From the NCBI GenBank assembly GCA_023627715.1, contig JAMAHW010000037.1, positions 186,001 through 250,000 on the forward strand: DNA of 64,000 nucleotides, in the 5' to 3' direction. Below the pieces are notes generated by a model. The model was not told where the DNA came from. It did no database searches and was given only the letters and a program-made list of their open reading frames with translations. Positions 22,449 to 33,529 of the stretch are shown here, piece after piece. How positions within the stretch are numbered: the stretch's first letter is position 1; each line of letters opens with the position of its first letter. Position numbers and translations under genes: made by a program. The DNA is from Periconia sp. R9002 (taxonomy: Eukaryota > Ascomycota > Dothideomycetes > Pleosporales > Periconiaceae).

Positions 22449-25167
22449 ATGGCGGATCCCATAGACCCCCGTTTATATTCCTCCTCTCTGCCGCCTAGAA
22501 CAATCGAACCACCGTATACTGCGGCATCCGCCCTTTCGAGCGCACAGCCATACTACTTGCCTACACCTCAATCCCAACCACCGGTGCCTGTCGCTCTACC
22601 CCAGCAGGCACACCCGCCGCAGGCTACGCCTCATAGCACCTTTGATCCTGCATTGGAGCAGACATCGCCCTCGCAGAACGAATCGCCTGCCGACGAGGAC
22701 CATGAGGACGATCATGACGGAACACTTGCCAGTCCCGGCGATGGCAAATCCCCACACGATCTCAAACGACCACGCGCTTGCGATTCCTGTCGAGGCCTGA
22801 AGGTTCGCTGTGACCAAGAGCGTCCTGATCTCCCTTGCAAGCGATGCGCGAAAGCCAATCGCTCATGGTAAGAGCAACGTCCAGATTCTCACTGCACTTG
22901 CTAAGCCGCTGTAGCATCACCACACCCCCGACCCGGAAACGCCAGAAGAAAGCAGACAGCCGAGTTGCTGAGTTGGAACGTAAGATTGACGCTTTGACTG
23001 CCACACTACATGCACAAAAGGACCCTCCCGATGCCAGACAGGTCGCTGGGATCCCCAACCAGGATGCTCCCCCTTGGAGGGGCCATGAAGGTCAGTATAG
23101 AGCCGGCCACATCATGCACGACTGGTCGAACGAGGCGCCAGCCCCCAATCGCTACCCCGATATTCCACCTGGTTATAGCCCTGCCCAAAGCCTTCTGCGC
23201 GAGCCGCCGCCGAAGCGGAGGAGGGTACATGAGGGAACAGGTCATGCAGTAAGTTGACCCCCAAATTTTGATACATACTTGCTGATCAGCCTAGACAATA
23301 CCGGAGGATATGGATGCCATACATCGCGATCTGGCGGAGCATACCGAGGTCAAGCGTGGAAAACGAGGCGGCATGGGTGCTGATCACTCTTACATCAACA
23401 CCCTGATCGACAATATGATGACCCCTGAAATTGCAGAACGCATTTTTCTGCGCTATGTCAACGAGATATGCCCTCACTTTCCAGCTGTGCCCCTGGCCCC
23501 AGGAACGACTGCCCGTGAGATGCGAGAGAAGAAGCCACTTCTGTTTCTTTCCATCCTAGCAGGGTCTTCTCATGGTGCCTCCGAACAACTCGTTTCTCAG
23601 CATGTACATCGGGAACTGACCAAGCTGCTCAAAGATCAGTTCGCTGACATCATTTGGCGCAACGGCGAAAAGTCGCTGGAGATCGTTCAGGCTTTGCAAG
23701 TGGGCGTCTTGTGGTACAGGCCACCTGCACACTATGAACAACATAACTTCTATATGATGGTCAACTGTGCCGCCGTCATGGCTTTAGATCTTGGGCTCGG
23801 GAGGCGGAATACCCAAACCGTGATGAAATTGGCTGTCGGGCCTTTTAAACGATGCCACCCAAACACTAGCAGCATCGAGTCACGGCGTACGTTCCTTGTT
23901 TGTTACTATCTATCCATGAGCATCACCATGATCCTCCGTCGGCCCATTCTATTACGATGGACCAAGTACATGGAAGAGAGCGTTAATATTCTGGAAACGT
24001 CACCTGATGCATTCCCTTCTGATAAGATCCTCTGTCAACATGTCAGGATGGCACATATTGGGGAGAACATATCAGTGTCGTTCTGTATGGATGATCCTTC
24101 GGTGGAAGTCGCTATCACCGAACCCAAGGTGGTTTATGCGTTGAAGATTTTCGAGAACGAACTCAAGCAACTCAAAGAAGAACACGCAAAGCAGTATCAA
24201 GAAATTGATCGTAAGTTGAAGCATCTCTACCTGGTGATTTCTACTAATTCCTAAAGCTGCAATACGGTTGTCACAACACGTTACCAATTTATACCTTCAC
24301 GAAATTGCGTTGCACCACAGCCAGAGCTCGACGGACTACGAACCACCGTTCGCACAGGAGGATTTCACAACTGCTCAAAAAGAAACAGTTGGTCGCGACC
24401 ACATTGGCGCATTGGGCGAATGTCTCTCAGCCACGCATGGCATACTCGATACCATCCTGGGTGTTCCTCTGGATACTCTCCTCACATTACCAGTCATTTT
24501 CTGCGTCCGGGCAATTTATGCTATTGTCTGTTTAATGAAGATGTGGGTATCAGTGACCAGCTCTGGCGAAGTTGGTAGCATCATCAAGAATGAGCACTTG
24601 CAGATTGAAAGCTACACCGAGCGTTTGGTCAGCATGTTCAATGCTATTGTATCCCGGGATGCACAGTCTCCGCACGGTAAGTTCTTTTTTGTTGCAAAAC
24701 GTCTGCAGGAGCGATTCGCGCACATCAAGGAAGGCGCTGCACGTGGGGAGATGTCTTCTGATGCCAATGATGACTCCCGCTCATCGACCGTGAAGCCAAA
24801 CTCGACTTCACGTTCACGCCAATCTCCACAAGATCAAACCCCTCTGCATCTCCTATCTGAGGTTGCCATGGGCAGCAGCAGTACCTCTACGCAAGCCCAA
24901 TCTCAACCGCAGCAGCAACCAATCCAACCCCCCATGCACCAGCAGCCGCAGCCCGTGCAGAATTGGTATCCTGGTATGCCTCAGCCACAGAGTGGAGCAG
25001 ACATGATGGGAATGCCGAATGGCATCTGGGATCCCAACTTCGACTTCACTCAGTTTGATCTCGGTACCGGGTCAGACGCTGATCTAAGCGCTTTATTCAT
25101 TCCAGATAGTATGTTATGGACTGTACCACCAGATTTCAATGTGCAGCAAGGCTATGGTGGATTCTAG
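22449..25167 (+). CDS. Zn2Cys6 binuclear cluster transcription factor
   Basis: Four exons (22449-22867, 22915-23248, 23295-24210, 24257-25167; introns 47, 46 and 46 nt) encode 859 aa. The zinc cluster lies at about residues 110-140: ACDSCRGLKVRCDQ, then LPCKRCAKANRSC. The sixth cysteine codon is built across the first intron, which confirms the splice. A basic linker (PTRKRQKKADS) and a coiled-coil dimerisation segment (RVAELERKIDALTATL) follow, which is the classic Gal4-type order. The middle region (for example PLLFLSILAGSS, ALQVGVLWY) fits the fungal-specific regulatory domain. The C-terminus is Gln/Pro-rich and ends in an acidic-hydrophobic activation-like tail. A 32-nt GT-AG stretch at about 24676 is in frame and is kept as coding because it is too short for an intron. 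The target genes are unknown. It is convergent with the short-chain dehydrogenase, 89 bp apart. Confidence 0.92.
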
Positions 25168-25256
25168 TGTGTTGGAGGAAAACAATTGTGTGCGCACTAT
25201 AGAGAATATAACAAATAGAGATGATGCATGTTTGTTCCTCACGAATGCGGGTCTTA

Positions 25257-26092
25257 TTAAACAGCCATACCACCATTGACCTTTAGCACCTGGCCATTGA
25301 CCCATTTGCCATCGGGACCAGCCAGAAATGCCATTACCCTAGCTATTTCCTCAGGCTTGCCCAATCGGTGGAACGGATTCCAGCTCGCAATCGTGTTGAT
25401 CAATTCCTCGCTCTTGCCCTCGAAAAACATATCCGTACCTGTGGGCCCCGGGCCGACACAATTTACGGTTATGCCTTTGCGGCCGAGGTCTTTGGCCATC
25501 ACGCGCGTCATTTGCTCGACGGCGCCTTTGGTGGTCAGGTAAAGAAGATAGTTTGGCATCACCTGGGACACTCCAGTAAGAGATGTGCTGACGAGGATCA
25601 CCGAAGAGCCAGGAGGCATGTGAGGTGCGGCTTTCTACACAGAAAAGTTAGTCGTTGCGCTTTTGTACATAGGAAGCTCTCTCTCTCTCTCTCTTAATAA
25701 CTTACCTGCACCAAAAAATATGACCCCTTCACATTCAACGCAATATGCCTATCGAACTCCTCTTCTGTCGTCTTCTCCAGCGTACACTCCATATTCCCAA
25801 CGGCAGCATTCGCAATCAAGATGTCAATCTTGCCATTGCCGTTCTTCCACGCGACGGTTTCTTGGACGAGGGACTCAATCTCTTGCACGTTGCCGGCGTT
25901 AGCTTTTATCGCTACCGCCTTGTCAGCGCCCAGCTTGGCTACGAGGGCATCGGCGGCGCTGGAGCTGGAGGCGTAGTTTATGACGACTTTGGCACCGAGA
26001 GAGGCGAGGTGCATAGCCGTAGTTGCGCCGATGCCGCGGGAGCCACCTGTGATGAGGGCGGTTTTTCCAAGGAGGGGCTGGGTGGATGCCAT
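25257..26092 (-). CDS. Short-chain dehydrogenase/reductase (classical SDR)
   Basis: NAD(P)-dependent oxidoreductase. Two exons (26092-25706 and 25634-25257; intron 71 nt with a CT-repeat tract) encode 254 aa, the normal classical-SDR length. Motifs in order: TGGSRGIG cofactor loop (about residues 15-22), NAAVG strand, Ser in VSTSLTG, and YLTTK as the catalytic Tyr-x-x-x-Lys. It ends GQVLKVNGGMAV as in 3-oxoacyl-ACP-reductase-like or versicolorin-reductase-like SDRs. The substrate cannot be assigned. An Arg/Lys after the first Gly-rich loop (SRG) favours NADPH. The 3' end lies close to that of the Zn2Cys6 gene. Confidence 0.93.
25679..25694. repeat. (CT) microsatellite in the SDR intron
   Basis: Short CT run inside the intron of the dehydrogenase gene; on the coding strand it is a GA run just after the donor. 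Confidence 0.7.
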
Positions 26093-26638
26093 TGTTGATT
26101 TGCTTCTTTATGAAACGTCGGTTATGGGTTGTGTTGTGACGTTGAATTCGAGCACTTAGATAACTCCGTACGATTTGAAATAAATAAAATTGGAACTCTG
26201 AATCGATATGAACATGCCAGGAATGGTCCTCAGGGCTCAATTTATATGTCCAACACGCTGCAATGTGGCTGTTGGCAACGGAGCAGAAAGGTTCCACATC
26301 TCCATTCTCCATTCTCCTAGGCGCCACAGGAGACCGGGGTCTACTAGACAGGTGTGCAAGGTATGGAGTTAACGACCAGCAAATTCACCCTCCGCATTAC
26401 TAAAAGCGGTGGTAAGCAAGCTGAACAGCTCCCTTATCTCGCAAAAAACGGTGATAGGATGTAAAGAGGTATCGTAAAATTGCTCTACATTGTAGATGAA
26501 GATATTTTAGTGTATTCGTCTGAGTAGGGATAGGCACTACCAATCGATCTCTACACCCTGCTATTACTTGCAGAAATAATCCTTGCCATTTGAGAAGCGA
26601 AGCAGAGCGCGGCGATTAAAATCCTCTTTTCGATCATT

Positions 26639-26674
26639 GGTGACATCGTCGGTGACATCGTCGGTGACATCGTC
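26639..26674. repeat. Three perfect 12-bp tandem units (GGTGACATCGTC)
   Basis: Three identical units in a row. In one frame they would encode a repeated VTDD-like tetrapeptide, but no gene model supports that. Confidence 0.85.
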
Positions 26675-27746
26675 GACGGATTTATGATTTACTAAATGCT
26701 GACTTACATGCAATAGCAGAAGGCTTACTTGGTGGGGCAGGAAGCCTAGGGAACAGACTCGAAAGCGCGCAAAAATTACTTGTTTAGGGGGGGGGACCAA
26801 AATACTTGTTTTTAGCTCTAGGAGAGGCAGCATTCTTCCGAACACTTCTTAAATGTTTGGAGAAGGATCGTGCTTTTGGTGTAGGAAATGTTTTCCAGAT
26901 CCCCTCGCATCGGCGCGAAGAGATGGATTTAACCCCGAAAGAGATGATGGATGAGTATCGTTTGCGTTAAGGCCTGTTGGCCACAGCCTTGCAGATCGAC
27001 AGGACTTTTATAATCTTTTCTATTTTAGGGCTGACTTACAAATTTTAAGCGGTTGAATGTTTACGACTGCTTTTTCTTTATGACTAATAGAGGATACGCC
27101 CGATGCGGAGTCAGACTTCACTCGGTTGCAGGATCGAAAATAAGTTTTCTTGGAATTAGATTTTGTGATGCTTTTTAGTCTTGAGCTGTTTGATCACACT
27201 GTTAGCTGCATTGCATATAATCAGGTTGGTTGCGCTATATAATCAAGGTCTCAATACGCCACATGGTGCCTCGATAATGAACGACTATGTATTCGGGTTT
27301 CAATCTACGATATAACGGATGGAATCAATCAGCACCGGTCAGCGCATATTAATATTGTTAAGCAATTTTTGAATATATTCTAAGTGTTTATCAATAATGA
27401 TATTGAATCGCATTGCATAATAAGGTGATTGCTCGCGGTATCGACGCCAGGTGAAGATATCAAATTTCTACACAGCATAGTATGGTGAACTAAAGTGTTT
27501 TGACACCACCGACTTTTGAGACCCTGCGAATTCGTCGTCTCCTACACATAAGATTGTCACATTGGATCGAATAGGAGAAACCACGAGGATAGCTGCATGG
27601 TCGTTTCTACTACAAACCTTGTTTGTGGGAATTGATTGCTATTGTTTTGTTGAACTATCCATGCCTTCATAACCTCACTTGAAACTTTGAGTACGACGCT
27701 TCAATCAGACGGAAAGAGAGAGTGTGTAGCCAATGCTTATTCTCCG

Positions 27747-27765
27747 AACATCATCACATGATGTT
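27747..27765. promoter_or_regulatory. Inverted repeat AACATCA-N5-TGATGTT beside the O-methyltransferase 3' end
   Basis: Perfect 7-bp arms, 5-base centre (TCACA), 20 bp from the stop codon. It could act as a transcript-end hairpin or a protein binding site. Confidence 0.35.
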
Positions 27766-27785
27766 ATGAGAAAATACACTCCGAC

Positions 27786-29278
27786 TTACAAAAACTTTAC
27801 AGGTTTGGCAACAACTATGGAGTCACCAGTCTCAGCAGCGTACTGATAGAATCCAATGATTTTGAATCCCGCAGAATCCAGGAGAAGACTCATATCGTTG
27901 TATGAACGTTCTTTGGCAGCCAAAGCACTCATCAAATTCATGTCAGCCATCGTGGCACGCCACGGTACAATACCCGAATCCGGCAAGATGATATCGTCGA
28001 TCAGCAAGATGGAATGCTTGTCCAGTGCGGAAGCCGTGTTTTCTAGAATTTGGCGTGCTTGTTCGTCTTGATGGTCATGCATAATGTTTCGCATGTAGTA
28101 AACGCGAGCACCTAGGCAATAGTCAGCTTCTGTTTATACAAAGTGGTGGTGCAAAGTTTGTACCTTTTACTGGCTGTGGGGTGAAGAAATCGTACACCTG
28201 AGCCTCAATTCCAGGTTTTGCATGGGCATTCCAAGCCTCGATCACGTGGGGTTGGTCTTGTATGATGATCTTGCCTTTTGTATCTGGGAATCGATCGCGG
28301 ATTAGGACGCTTTGGATGCCAGTTGCACCACCCCCGATATCTACGAAAAGAACCGTGTCGTCGCTCTGGACTTTATCAACCTAGAATTGGTGGGTACAAA
28401 GGTCAGCTTAATTCAAACAGGGGTGATTCAGTTGGCAATGAAAGGTCTCAGAATTGCCACGTCATGTAGTGCCTTGATCCTATTTCTTATGCGGGATAAA
28501 CTAACAATTTCGTGGAATGGGAAAACGTCGACGAATTCCGGTAGCTCGTATCGTTCAAATGGCATCCACTGCATGAACAAACGGAAATGTTCAGGGTGCG
28601 ATTGAAGCCACGCGAATGGATGCTCCGTGGTTGAGAAACCCGCTTGCCACGGAGATTCAACGGCACTGACTGGGTTTTTGTAGCCGTTGGATCGAAAGTA
28701 TTCGGGTAAGGCTGCAAATGGCGGACGCAAGACAGTGTCACTAGCTCTGTGTTAAATCTACCACCGTGATGGTTTCAAATTATGGATGCTTACTAGAATT
28801 CTATACCAATACTGAGGGGTGTTGTGAGAGCTCTCGTGATGTTGTTGGCGAAGAACCGATTCTCGCCTTTTTTCTTGATCCAGTGGAATGAATGGTAAAA
28901 CTGCAGAAGGCGTTCTATACAATCTATCAGTATCATAACTGTAAGAGAAATGTTCCCTAGAAACATACTTGTTAAGACAACATCAATGCCAGTCTTCTCG
29001 GCAATCTCCTCGGAGGTCATAGGCTCAGAACTGGCCACTAGAATTTCAAAAAGTTTCGTATCGACTCCAATGCGAGCCATGGAAAGATACAAAGGACCAT
29101 ATGAGATCAAGTGGACGGTATCGCTGGGCCAATGAACTGCTAAGCTCGCAGCATGAGAAGCTTCTCGAAATTTGCGGCGCAGCTCGTCATTTTGGAGGAT
29201 GGCTGATGGAGGGTTCTCGCTGATGCTTTCAAGTTGCGCCACGAAGGCTTCTGCTTGCTGTACGCTCATTTGAGACAT
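27786..29278 (-). CDS. SAM-dependent O-methyltransferase (plant-type/fungal secondary-metabolite family)
   Basis: Five exons (29278-28969, 28923-28794, 28740-28506, 28380-28164, 28111-27786) with introns of 45, 53, 125 and 52 nt encode 405 aa. All junctions keep frame, for example LT-N-CIERLL, IEF-Y-DTVLR and HEI|VDK. The N-terminal ~100 residues are the winged-helix dimerisation domain (TSEEIAEKTGIDVVLT). The SAM-binding motif is VDIGGGATGIQS at about residues 233-244. The family's motif with the catalytic-base histidine appears as MRNIMHDHQDEQARQIL. It resembles O-methyltransferases of polyketide pathways (AflP/OmtB class), but no polyketide synthase, oxygenase or transporter gene is next to it. 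It is an isolated gene in an AT-rich, gene-poor island. Confidence 0.9.
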
Positions 29279-29878
29279 ATCTGACTAAGAATGAGTAATG
29301 ATTTTGCGTTTAAGAGAGTGTAACTGAACATTCAATTGTGGAGGCTGATGTCCCTCATTGCTGTAATTTATATATACAACACTTGAGGTGGTAAGCCCTA
29401 ACCATTCGCTGCTACGTGAAGCACAACGATAGTGTGTCGGCCTTAACTACCATCCAATTACTCGTTGTTGCTGTGTAACCGAGGGACTTGTAATGCAGTC
29501 ATATTCGATTATGGAATAATCGTGGACTTCTTAATGCACTGTGCCGCAATGCGGAGCAACTATCTCTTCTAGGTTGTGCTGTGCCGTACAAATACGTACA
29601 CCGCTGTTAAATAAGCTCAATAATCAGATTTTAATGCATTCAAAAGGACTTAACTTTCGGTCAAGAGCAAAATGTAGAAGAATCAAACCCACTTTGATTC
29701 GAATATTTCGCCGTAGCCCGTGAGTTGCGAAGTCCTTAAACGCAGCAGGAATCTGTTATTTTGCTGCACATTTTCTAAAGAGAATGCATGTAAATGTTTG
29801 AATCAACGCAAATTGATCAGCAGTGGATCTATTGCCGGTATACTCTCAAGGCCTGACGATGCATTTGAAGAACTCCCG

Positions 29879-29894
29879 GACATCATATGATGTC
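29879..29894. promoter_or_regulatory. Perfect 16-bp palindrome GACATCATATGATGTC
   Basis: Lies about 600 bp upstream of the O-methyltransferase start codon. Its CATCA/TGATG arms match the palindromes at 27747-27765 and 22290-22301. Candidate dimer binding site. Confidence 0.4.
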
Positions 29895-30522
29895 TTATGG
29901 CCTCAAGCCTGAAATACGAATCAATCACAGCGCATTGTTTGCGTGGTTGGCTAATCCTTTTACATTTCTTAGGCATCCTACCGCCGCCTCAACTTCGCAT
30001 TCGTGATGTCGACACCAAGTGGTGTGGACCGGGGCTGAATTTGTGGGTTGAGCTAGGTGGGTACGTCCCGACCGAGGACGTCTTTGTGTTTTCTTGCCTT
30101 GTGTCGATACCCGAGTGACCAATTACTCTGTGATCATACATCACCTCATTTTTTCATGGCTTCAGCTGGTATACGAATCTGACAGGCAACTTACTCTGAC
30201 CATACACTGGGTGTGAAATGAACTGTGGATAATGCCTATGAGCATGGGTATATTGGTAGTTACATAAATGAGGAGCTCAAGCTAAACACAAGAAACGTTA
30301 TCTGAATACAAAGAACATCGGGGTAATGTCTCCCCGTGTAACTTCATCTAGAAGCTTGCCGTGAAGCTGAGCAACGTTCATTCAACACTATGCCCACATC
30401 TTACATCTCTACAAGCGGCGCAGTCATTGCCCACAGGTCCATCAAATCCACGAATTCGGCCCTATATCCCTAACAAAAGTCATACAAAAACACAGCCTCT
30501 ACCTAGCCCCACCTTAAAAATA

Positions 30523-30798
30523 TCAAAATCGGTGGGTTGTACCTTGAGGCGCTGAGCCGTCAACAATTGTCTCCTCGTGAGACGTTTTTTTTAGCGCATC
30601 TGCAATCGACACTTGAATTTCGGTGGTTTGGGGATACTTGCCTAAATAGGCAGGTTGGATATATCGCGATGCCAAGACCGTTGTGTGGCGCGAATAGTGG
30701 CGTCGAATGGGAAGAAGAGTGGATTTGAGAGAGTGAAAGGGTAGTTTCGTGTGATTTGTAAATACGAGAAGATGGATTTGATGGATGTCCTTCTGCAC
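30523..30798 (-). CDS. Possible small protein, 91 aa, not recognised
   Basis: Uninterrupted minus-strand frame with a basic, hydrophobic N-terminus (FHSLKSTLLPIRRHYSRHTT) that looks like a mitochondrial presequence, then QPAYLGKYPQTTEIQVSIADALKK. No family match from memory and no splice partner found. It may be a chance frame or a fragment of a lost gene. Confidence 0.25.
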   Translation of the reverse strand: MQKDIHQIHLLVFTNHTKLPFHSLKSTLLPIRRHYSRHTTVLASRYIQPAYLGKYPQTTEIQVSIADALKKTSHEETIVDGSAPQGTTHRF

Positions 30799-31034
30799 GA
30801 TTCGGACACTTGAACTACCTAATTCATTCTCAAGTGCTCCTTAAACGAATGAATAGTCCTCTGTTCCCACTTTGCAACGCCATTACCTGGCGTATGCATA
30901 TATACTCACTAACGTACGCTCTGATGCAGAATGCCGTAATTGAACTTTTGTCAAATTGCAAATATATCTCTAGTTACCTCCTCAGCAACCCCCCAAACCC
31001 AATCCCAACCACCAACAACAACATTGATCCCCCT

Positions 31035-32218
31035 TCAAGCTCCCACCCCCTCCGTCTCCTCAATCCGAAACACATACTTAACCCCACTCGCCTTGCCCTC
31101 CTTCAGCGCCTTCAACCCCTTCTCCACACCCCCCAAGCCACCGGGAATAACCTCGGTAGGGTGGGGCGTGAACCAGCCCTCAGCCAACCCGCGCGCCATG
31201 AGCCGGAAGTACAAGAACGCAAAGTCCGCATCGCCCTTGTGGGCTTCGCCGACACTGGTGACGGTCTTGTGCATCGTCGACGGGATGCCTTCGTATTCCT
31301 TGCCGGGGAGCACGAGCGTGATGTGGCCGTGGGGGTCGAGGACTTTGACGATGTCTGCGATTTGGAGCGTATATGGTTAGTTGGAGTGTCCTGCGGGGAA
31401 AGAAAAGAAGGGAACGGAAGAGGGGAGATAATTACTTTGATAAGAGTTATGTTCCGAGACGGCATCGAAGGCGTGTTCTAGTTTCTTTCCCTTTAAAGCA
31501 TCTTTGATGCCTTGCACTACTGCCTCATCTCCCTTTCGGTAATCGACGACGACGTCGCCTTTGGACTTGTCGAGGAGGGATTCCACGAATGGGATCCCGC
31601 GGCCCGCGACGGCGATGATGGGGTGAATGTTGGATCTGACGGCGAGTTTGATGGCGTACGCTATATTCCATTTCAATCAGCATTCGCATACGGAAAGGAT
31701 AGGAAAGAAGGGAAGGGGAGAAACGAACCACCAACCGCACTCGCCCCACCATACACAACCAACGGCCTCTCCTTCCCCTCCTCAACCTTCTTCCACGGCG
31801 TCTCCAACCCCAACCGCAAATGCAAGCCAATCGCGGCCGTCATGCTCGCGAGCGGGATACTACTCGCCTCTTCAAACCCCACGTTCTTGGGCAGGTGGAA
31901 CGTCGTGTGCTGCCACGCGACGGCATACTCGGCGAAGCTGCCGCCGGGCGTCACCATCTCGTGGAAGCTCGCGACGCGGTCGCCGGGTTTGAACTCGTAC
32001 ACGTTGGAACCCACGCTGTGCACGACGCCGGCGATGTCGTCGCCCGAGTTTTGGGTGGTTTGGAGCCATTCTGGGACTTTCCAGTCTTTGGGGTTGAGGC
32101 CGGATGAATGGACTTTGATGATGAGGTGGTTGGGGGAGGGGGGTTCGGGGATGGGGATGTCGTGGATTTGGACGGAGAGGGTTGGGGAGACGATGGCTTC
32201 TTTCATGGTGGGGGACAT
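31035..32218 (-). CDS. Zinc-independent medium-chain reductase (quinone/enoyl reductase-like)
   Basis: Three exons (32218-31729, 31660-31436, 31354-31035; introns 68 and 81 nt) encode 344 aa. It has the GroES-like N-terminal half (SSGLNPKDWKVPEW, GDDIAGVV, FKPGDRVASF) and the Rossmann half with VYGGASAVG at about residues 155-163, split by the first intron. The cysteine ligands of zinc alcohol dehydrogenases are absent, so it belongs with trans-enoyl-reductase/quinone-oxidoreductase-like fungal proteins that use NADPH. The substrate is unknown. Its neighbours give no pathway link; the O-methyltransferase is about 1.8 kb away on the same strand, but no synthase gene is present. Confidence 0.9.
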
Positions 32219-33529
32219 TTTGGATTAAGGCGTGTTTTGGTCTTGCGGTTTGGTGGTGGTGTTTTGTTGTTTTTGTTCTTTTTTTCTGTCTGCGATCGGA
32301 GAGAAAAGGGAGATGTTGGCCTTCTATTATTTTCTTTCTTGTCTCGTCGCCTTGCTCTTCCTATTCTCTTTTTGCACTTTTCCTCAATTTCCTTTTTGAA
32401 TCAATTCCTGCAAAAAGCCACCTATATCGACGAGCTCGAGAGCAACCCTTATATTTCCGCACAAAGTAACAAAAAGGTCGAAGAGGTAACAAAACTCAGC
32501 AGCATCACAGACAAGTCTCGTATCCGTCTTATATATATATCCCTACCTATCCGCATATATGTATAGAAAGCTATAGAACCATCTCTCTCAAAGCCAAAGA
32601 AACTCGGGGTCAACGTCAGTACTTGACTTGACTTATTAGTTAGGCATTTACCCCTTACCCCTACTAACCCCACATTCCCTCACCCATAAAACCAACGACG
32701 CAATTATTAATCCATCGCAAAGGCGCAAAAGGTGGGGTCAAATTGTTTGACGTCGTCGATAACGAATGATGTTAATGACCTAATCTAGCTTATGATTGCG
32801 TAATACTCGTGCCTAGAGGTGGGGACTGGGTCTCTACTTATCGCTGTTCATAAGCATTTCTCGCAGGCAAAAAGAATAAAACAAGTCTGTAAACGCGAGT
32901 AAGTCATGTACACACATGAAATCAGGTTGCCGACGGCAGTCCCATACCCAGTAGAAATGCCGAGGTTGTCCGAAGCAAGGGTTGCTGCTACGCCTATGTA
33001 GTTACCCCTCTTTCAATGCGTGATAGTCAAGCAATCAACAAAAAAGTGCAAGCCTTTGAGGACCAGGATACAAAAGCTACGGTGATTGATCAAGACTTCA
33101 TCGGCCGTGAGAGCTGAATATTGATGCTACTAGTTATCCAGATTAAAAGTTTGAATGACTCTTTACACAAAACGACAAAAGGCAGGAGAAGGGGTTCCTT
33201 CCTTCCTTCTCCTTACCATGGACATGCAAGAAACAACGCCGGTTATGAATTGCCGTTGACAAAAAAAAAGGATTTCATCCAAAATATCGAAAAAGAAACA
33301 AAAAAAAACTTCCACGACCACAATCTCGAATGGAGAGTATGCCACAATTGTTTAAGATGGATGATACTCGGAAAACGCCCTCTTCGCCCAAACTCAATAC
33401 CGTGGATAAGGAAAAACGCCGATGGAAAGCAGAATGACGATTTAGAGAGATGAGGATGAAAAGTACAAATTTCAAAACTGGTATGAATCGAAGAGCCAGC
33501 GCGCTGCGCAAGTATGTTAGCAAACTTCA
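32219..33529. other. Intergenic, 1.3 kb
   Basis: Upstream side of the reductase gene (T-rich leader just after 32218) and 3' side of the kinesin gene. TATATATAT at about 32530. No gene recognised. Confidence 0.5.

Larger units (their letters stand above)
26093..27785. other. 1.7 kb AT-rich gene-free region
   Basis: No gene found. It contains a run of eight G near 26788, a 3 x 12-bp tandem repeat at 26639-26674, and long AT-rich stretches from 27000 to 27780 with many TGCATAATA/ATATAATCA words. This could be decayed, possibly RIP-mutated, sequence. A 19-bp inverted repeat is at 27747-27765. Confidence 0.5.
29279..31034. other. AT-rich gene-poor region upstream of the O-methyltransferase
   Basis: Holds the O-methyltransferase promoter, a 16-bp perfect palindrome at 29879-29894, and otherwise no recognised gene. 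A 91-residue minus-strand frame at 30523-30798 is listed separately. Confidence 0.5.

Noticed and set aside
24676..24707. Possible 32-nt intron in the Zn2Cys6 gene (GTAAGT...CTGCAG)
   Set aside because: Too short for fungal splicing, and the read-through HGKFFFVAKRLQERF suits the protein family.
27786..32218. O-methyltransferase plus reductase as a secondary-metabolite cluster
   Set aside because: No synthase, P450 or dedicated transporter is present within reach, and the intervening 1.8 kb is empty.
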